Shown in pieces: positions 60,587 through 64,000 of a stretch of DNA of 64,000 bases. The stretch lies in the NCBI RefSeq assembly GCF_016919405.1, contig NZ_CP070354.1, forward strand, positions 442,001-506,000, in the 5' to 3' direction. The position numbers and the translations under genes were made by a program. Below the pieces are notes generated by a model. That model ran no database searches and was not told the origin of the DNA. It saw only the letters and a list, made by a program, of their open reading frames with translations. This DNA is from Ensifer sp. PDNC004 (GTDB lineage: Bacteria > Pseudomonadota > Alphaproteobacteria > Rhizobiales > Rhizobiaceae). Position 1 is the first letter of the stretch, and each line of letters begins with the position of its first letter.

Positions 60587-60872
60587 GCAACACCTCCGGT
60601 GCAAAACCGAGACCCGTCGTCTCAGTCATAAGAGGCGCCGAACCCGAAAAAGGATTCGCGGCGGCACGATATTTTTTTCGCGAGGGGTCCGGCGGCGACA
60701 AATTCTAGCGGCGCCGTCCTTGCCGATCCCGTCGGCCAAACGCCGCTCGGTTGCTGGCCGTCCCTTGACGCCGCCCGACGAGCGTCTGCGTGCCCTCGAT
60801 CCGGATTGTCTCGCCTGCTGGCGGGCGATCCGGCTTCCCAACGGAGATTTCTGTTCGATCAAACGAATACTG

Positions 60873-62156
60873 GTGGCCCTGGTTGCAATGATTGCGCCGA
60901 TTGCCATGGCTGAGGCTCATGCCGAGCCGCTTTCAAGTGCCTTGGCGAAGGCTTACCGCAACAATCCGACGCTCAATGCAGCGCGCGCCGGAGCACGGGC
61001 GAGCGCGTACGACGTCGACATCGCCCGGTCGGCGATGCATCCAAGAATCGCCTGGCGCAGTGGGATCGGCTACGATTCGAGCGCGGCCACCAATCGCAGC
61101 ACGTTTGGCATCGTGCTCGACCAGACGCTCTTCGACGGACTGCAGACGACCAATAATGTCGAGGTCAACAAGGCGCGGCAGCGCGCCGGCGAGGAGAACA
61201 CGCGCAACACCGAGCAAAACATCCTGTTCGAGGCGACCGAGGCCTATATGGACGTGGTGCTGGCGCGCCGCATCGTTGTGCTGCGCAAGCAGGATCTCGA
61301 TTTCCTCAAGGAACTCACGCGATCCGAGATCGCCCGCCAGCAGGCCGGCGAACGCACCCGAACGAACATCGCGCAGGCCGAGGCACGCCGCGCCGCGGCC
61401 GAGGCGGAACTGAGCCTCGCTTATGCCGAATCCAAGCGCGTCCAGGCGACCTACAGGCAGATCATCGGCGACGAACCGGGCAAGCTCACGGGCGGAAAAG
61501 TTCCCGTGAAAATGCTGCCCGCCAATCTCGATAAGGCGCTGGCGATCGCCGCCAAGCAACATCCCGCTCTTTTGGCGAAACGGCACCTCGCCGAAGGCGC
61601 CGTGTTCAATGTCGCCGTCAGCGAGGGAAAGCTCCTGCCGACCGTGAAGGGTTCGATCGGGATCGGCAGAGGTGAACGCAACAGCGCGCTCGACGCAATG
61701 GCGTTCGATGGATCCGCGACCGAGCAAAAGGCGGGCATCGAGCTCAAGGTACCCATTTATCAGAGAGGGAAGGTGGAGGCCGAGATACGGCGCTCGAAGG
61801 AAGACCTTGGCAAATCGAACTTCACCGTCGACGTTCAGCACGCCGAAGTACAGGCGAAGGCGGCCTCGGCCTGGGCGCAATACCAGGGAGCCCTTGCGAC
61901 CGCGTCCGCCAACCGTGCATCCGTCAAAGCGGCAACAATGGCCAAGGACGGCATGATGGCAGAACAAGCAATCGGCCAGCGCACCTTCCTCGACGTACTC
62001 CAAGCCCAAGCTGAATTGATCAAGGCCCAGGTAAGACTCGCCAATGCCGAGCGCGACACGGTGGTCGGAGGTTACCGAATCCTCTCCGCCATCGGCAAGC
62101 TCGGCGCCAAGGACTTAGGGCTTGTGGCCCGACGGGCGGATACCGAGGCGCGCTGA
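60873..62156 (+). CDS. TolC-family outer-membrane channel protein
   Basis: This is a TolC-fold protein of about 427 residues. Two OEP repeats are visible: LSSALAKAYRNNPTLNAARA and LDKALAIAAKQHPALLAKRH, each followed by long helices (IARQQAGERTRTNIAQAEAR). The end LANAERDTVVGGYRILSAIG is typical. It should form the outer-membrane tunnel of a type I secretion or efflux system. The start is unclear: no ATG lies before the signal-like stretch (ALVAMIAPIAMAEAHA). GTG 60873 is my working start, but the basic residues of the signal lie upstream (IKRIL), so a non-ATG start near 60858 is likely. No membrane-fusion or ABC partner is near. Confidence 0.9.
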   Translation: MALVAMIAPIAMAEAHAEPLSSALAKAYRNNPTLNAARAGARASAYDVDIARSAMHPRIAWRSGIGYDSSAATNRSTFGIVLDQTLFDGLQTTNNVEVNKARQRAGEENTRNTEQNILFEATEAYMDVVLARRIVVLRKQDLDFLKELTRSEIARQQAGERTRTNIAQAEARRAAAEAELSLAYAESKRVQATYRQIIGDEPGKLTGGKVPVKMLPANLDKALAIAAKQHPALLAKRHLAEGAVFNVAVSEGKLLPTVKGSIGIGRGERNSALDAMAFDGSATEQKAGIELKVPIYQRGKVEAEIRRSKEDLGKSNFTVDVQHAEVQAKAASAWAQYQGALATASANRASVKAATMAKDGMMAEQAIGQRTFLDVLQAQAELIKAQVRLANAERDTVVGGYRILSAIGKLGAKDLGLVARRADTEAR

Positions 62157-62228
62157 ACGGCTCGCCGATGTTACGCCGTGGCCTTGGCCGCGGCGGACGG
62201 GCTGGACGCGTGTTTCGTGATCGACCGC

Positions 62229-62678
62229 CTATCCAAATGTCTCGATACCCTCTGTCAGATCATACCAGCTGTGCCGGCGCGAGGCCCAGAAGATGGCGGC
62301 CGGCGGCGGGAAGTCCGGATCGGCAAAGCAGCCCGCGGAGATCACCACCGCGTCCGCCAGTGCCTCCGCTTCCATGTAGACGAGCGTTCCGCATGTCGGG
62401 CAGAAGGTCTGGTCCACCCAGCGGCCGGCGTCGCTGCCGCGTCGCCATACCCGGCGTTCCCCTTCGATGGCGATGGACGCCCTGGAATATCGGGCGCGGT
62501 AGCCGAAGCCCGATCCCGTCGCGCGCTGGCATTCCAGGCACGCGCAGGCGTAGACGCGGGCAGGGGCGCCGCTAACGGTCACCTTCAGACCGCCGCAGGC
62601 ACAGCTTGCCGTTCTCTTGCCGGCGCGTTCCGTGTCCTGCGGCCGTCCATTGTCTTGCCGGCGCTCGCTTGTGGTCAT
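62229..62678 (-). CDS. GFA family protein (glutathione-dependent formaldehyde-activating/CENP-V-like)
   Basis: This 149-residue zinc protein has the GFA Cys pattern CACGG, CACLECQRATGSGF and FCPTCGTLVY, which gives the structural and catalytic zinc sites. The fold is a beta-tent. The family activates formaldehyde with glutathione or handles related thiol adducts, but most members have no proven substrate. The start ATG 62678 overlaps the stop of a 37-codon frame upstream. The gene lies next to an HxlR regulator in divergent orientation, which may control it. Confidence 0.9.
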   Translation of the reverse strand: MTTSERRQDNGRPQDTERAGKRTASCACGGLKVTVSGAPARVYACACLECQRATGSGFGYRARYSRASIAIEGERRVWRRGSDAGRWVDQTFCPTCGTLVYMEAEALADAVVISAGCFADPDFPPPAAIFWASRRHSWYDLTEGIETFG

Positions 62679-62788
62679 GGCGCATACCTCGCCAAGACCA
62701 CGAGTTCATCCAGCGGATAACTTGCTGCAAATATCCGGGCGCGCGCGGGGCCAGTGCGCCCACCGCCTGCAACACCTATATTGATCAT
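62675..62788 (-). pseudogene. Truncated NAD(P)-binding oxidoreductase N-terminus (37 codons)
   Basis: ATG 62788 opens a frame beginning MINIGVAGGGRTGPARARIF, with a GxGGRTG-like dinucleotide motif, and it ends after 37 codons. Its stop overlaps the GFA start (ATGA). It may be a remnant of an NAD(P)-binding gene that once lay between HxlR and GFA, or a small leader peptide. Evidence is short. Confidence 0.3.
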
Positions 62789-62893
62789 GAACGACAACTC
62801 CGATTGAAAGCTGCCGTCTAATAGGAGCGGTTTTCGGAGCCTGTAAATTACGCACTTTAAAGTAAGCGGCAAGCCGGAAGTGGAGCATGGCGC

Positions 62894-63286
62894 GTGAAAC
62901 GGTTGCACCAGGATGAATGTGGCTTTGCATCGGCGCTGAATGCCATCGGCGGCAAATGGAAGACGCTCATATTGTGGGAGGTCAACATCGAGCCGCGCCG
63001 GTTCGGCGAATTGCGACGGCTCCTCCCGGGGATCAGTGAAAAGGTGCTGACGCAGCAACTTCGCGAAATGGAAGCCGATTGCCTGGTTCGCCGCGAGGTT
63101 TTCCCGGGCGCCGTCCAAAGGGTCGAGTATTCGGTGACGGAGTTTGGCAAGACCCTCAACGACGCGGTCACGCTCTTGTCGACGTGGGGCAGGGAACATG
63201 AGGCAAGGCTTGCCGCAAAGGGCGAAGGACGCGGCGACGTCGGTTCACGGATCCCCGCCGACGATGAGACTGTTATCGTTGCGTGA
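62894..63286 (+). CDS. HxlR family transcriptional regulator, copy 2
   Basis: This 130-residue regulator has CGFASALNAIGGKWKTLILW, with the redox-type N-terminal Cys (ECGF). The recognition segment LPGISEKVLTQQLREMEAD and wing (QRVEYSVTEFGKTL) are clear. Start is GTG 62894 in the GCGTGAAA context; no better ATG is in frame. It is divergent from the GFA gene and the 37-codon frame, the usual HxlR-target layout. Sequence style is like the HxlR gene at 28729 but the two are not close copies. Confidence 0.91.
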   Translation: MKRLHQDECGFASALNAIGGKWKTLILWEVNIEPRRFGELRRLLPGISEKVLTQQLREMEADCLVRREVFPGAVQRVEYSVTEFGKTLNDAVTLLSTWGREHEARLAAKGEGRGDVGSRIPADDETVIVA

Positions 63287-63443
63287 TGAGGTGGGTCGGT
63301 TCCAGCGGAGACCGCGCTGCGGGATGGAGTGTCCTGCCGTATGCGGCGGCCAGGGATGCATTTGACCGCCGCCGCACTCCTTGTACAACTCCACAGGCTG
63401 GAAAGCTCAGGTCTCCCTGCCAGGCCTGTGTGTATGAGCCAAG

Positions 63444-63743
63444 CTACGAGTCGTAATGCTCGGGCATTTCCTTGAGTTGATCCTTGGTCCACGTCGTCAC
63501 GGCGTGGACGTCGCCGTCTTCGTCACGCATGAAATCGAGATCGGCAAGCGGCACGGCCACGGGTTTTGCGCCGATGCCCAGGAAGCCGCCGACGTCGATG
63601 ATGACGGTGCTCGCCGTACCGACGCCGTGGATGTGGTCGACCGTGCCGACCTTATCGTCGTCCGCTCCGTAAACGGTCGCCCCTTCCAAAATCGCCGGCG
63701 TCAGTTCGGTGGCTGCGAGGCGTACGTGACCAGTGTGATCCAT
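63444..63743 (-). CDS. PRC-barrel domain protein
   Basis: This 99-residue protein has a PRC-barrel fold: LEGATVYGADDDKVGTVDHI, then IIDVGGFLGIGAKPVAVPLA. A C-terminal DFMRDEDGDVHAVTTWTK segment follows. AAGGAGC precedes ATG 63743 at good spacing. Small PRC-barrel proteins of this type are common in rhizobia and may be stress-related, but no role is established. It lies alone between the HxlR gene and the LacI-type gene at the right edge. Confidence 0.9.
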   Translation of the reverse strand: MDHTGHVRLAATELTPAILEGATVYGADDDKVGTVDHIHGVGTASTVIIDVGGFLGIGAKPVAVPLADLDFMRDEDGDVHAVTTWTKDQLKEMPEHYDS

Positions 63744-63881
63744 CTTCGTTGCTCCTTTGACTTCACACGGGGAGAACCGATTTGAGCGCAAACGGTTCCA
63801 TCGCGACGTCACAGGCGCGGGGGCAGTGGATCATCGTCGAAAGCGCGGGCAGCCGTTTTCAGAGCGGATGGGAATGTCGCG

Positions 63882-64000
63882 TCATCGCCGTGCCGGCGGC
63901 GGGCCGACGGAGTTGCGGATCACCAGGTCGGGTCGCAGCAGGATTTCCGTTTCGGAGGCTGCGCGGTCCGAGAGCAGCTCCAGAAGCAGCGCCATTGCGT
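63882..64000 (-). CDS. LacI family regulator, C-terminal fragment
   Basis: A minus-strand frame enters from the right edge and ends at TGA 63882-63884. The 38 visible residues (AMALLLELLSDRAASE, then LLRPDLVIRNSVGPPP) have the closing motif of LacI/GalR effector domains. The rest of the gene is outside the window. It may control genes further right. Confidence 0.75.
   Translation of the reverse strand, partial: AMALLLELLSDRAASETEILLRPDLVIRNSVGPPPARR

Overview
The window is high-GC DNA (roughly 60-65% by eye) with the gene content of a Rhizobiaceae genome, most like Ensifer/Sinorhizobium. Pointers are the alphaproteobacterial porin, the many sugar ABC importers, DUF3313 and DUF882 proteins, ATGA gene overlaps and a TTGAC-type promoter. 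The cargo is mostly transport, catabolism and one-gene regulators. There is no rRNA, tRNA, transposase, phage gene or CRISPR array. That fits a chromid, megaplasmid or an accessory part of a chromosome; the choice is inference.

Layout. 1-1.4 kb: tail of an ABC ATPase and its Fe3+/AfuA-type binding protein. 1.6-2.4 kb: a frameshifted GNAT acetyltransferase. 2.5-13.4 kb: the most unusual unit, a nine-gene LacI-controlled operon with two permeases, a binding protein, two different ADP-ribosylglycohydrolase-family enzymes (one fused to a LamG-like domain), a MalK-type ATPase, a CaiB/BaiF CoA-transferase and a CitE/HpcH-type CoA-ester lyase. 13.6-18.3 kb: a large secreted SH3 protein, a DUF882 peptidase-like protein and a small hypothetical protein. 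18.8-21.9 kb: two-component system 1 with a DUF3313 lipoprotein. 21.9-26.1 kb: a sugar ABC operon with an aldo/keto reductase but no ATPase. 26.3-32 kb: MFS exporter, LysR, HxlR, flavin reductase, RidA, TetR and GntR genes. 32.2-33.8 kb: a porin with a candidate divergent small RNA. 34.8-38.2 kb: DUF1801, S41-like and DUF899/ArsR genes.

38.4-42.9 kb: a cobalamin riboswitch heads a BtuFCD-like importer, with a pseudoazurin and a methyltransferase on the same strand. 42.9-50.5 kb (minus strand): a 1755-residue repeat-rich autotransporter, a SulP-STAS transporter and a ParB-like protein. 51.1-56 kb: AraC regulators, the Prc/Tsp protease and DUF1801. 56.1-59.8 kb: a second DUF3313 lipoprotein, a small lipoprotein and two-component system 2. 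59.9-63.8 kb: ECF sigma factor with DUF2892 protein, TolC-like protein, GFA protein, HxlR and PRC-barrel. The window ends inside a LacI-family gene.

Two themes link distant genes. The two response regulators (each 223 residues, phospho-Asp51), their kinases and the two DUF3313 lipoproteins are paralogous modules. A shared sequence lies the same distance before both lipoprotein genes of module 2, and tandem 11-bp-spaced boxes precede the module 1 genes. Separately, perfect or near-perfect palindromes mark likely operators for LacI, TetR and ArsR regulators.
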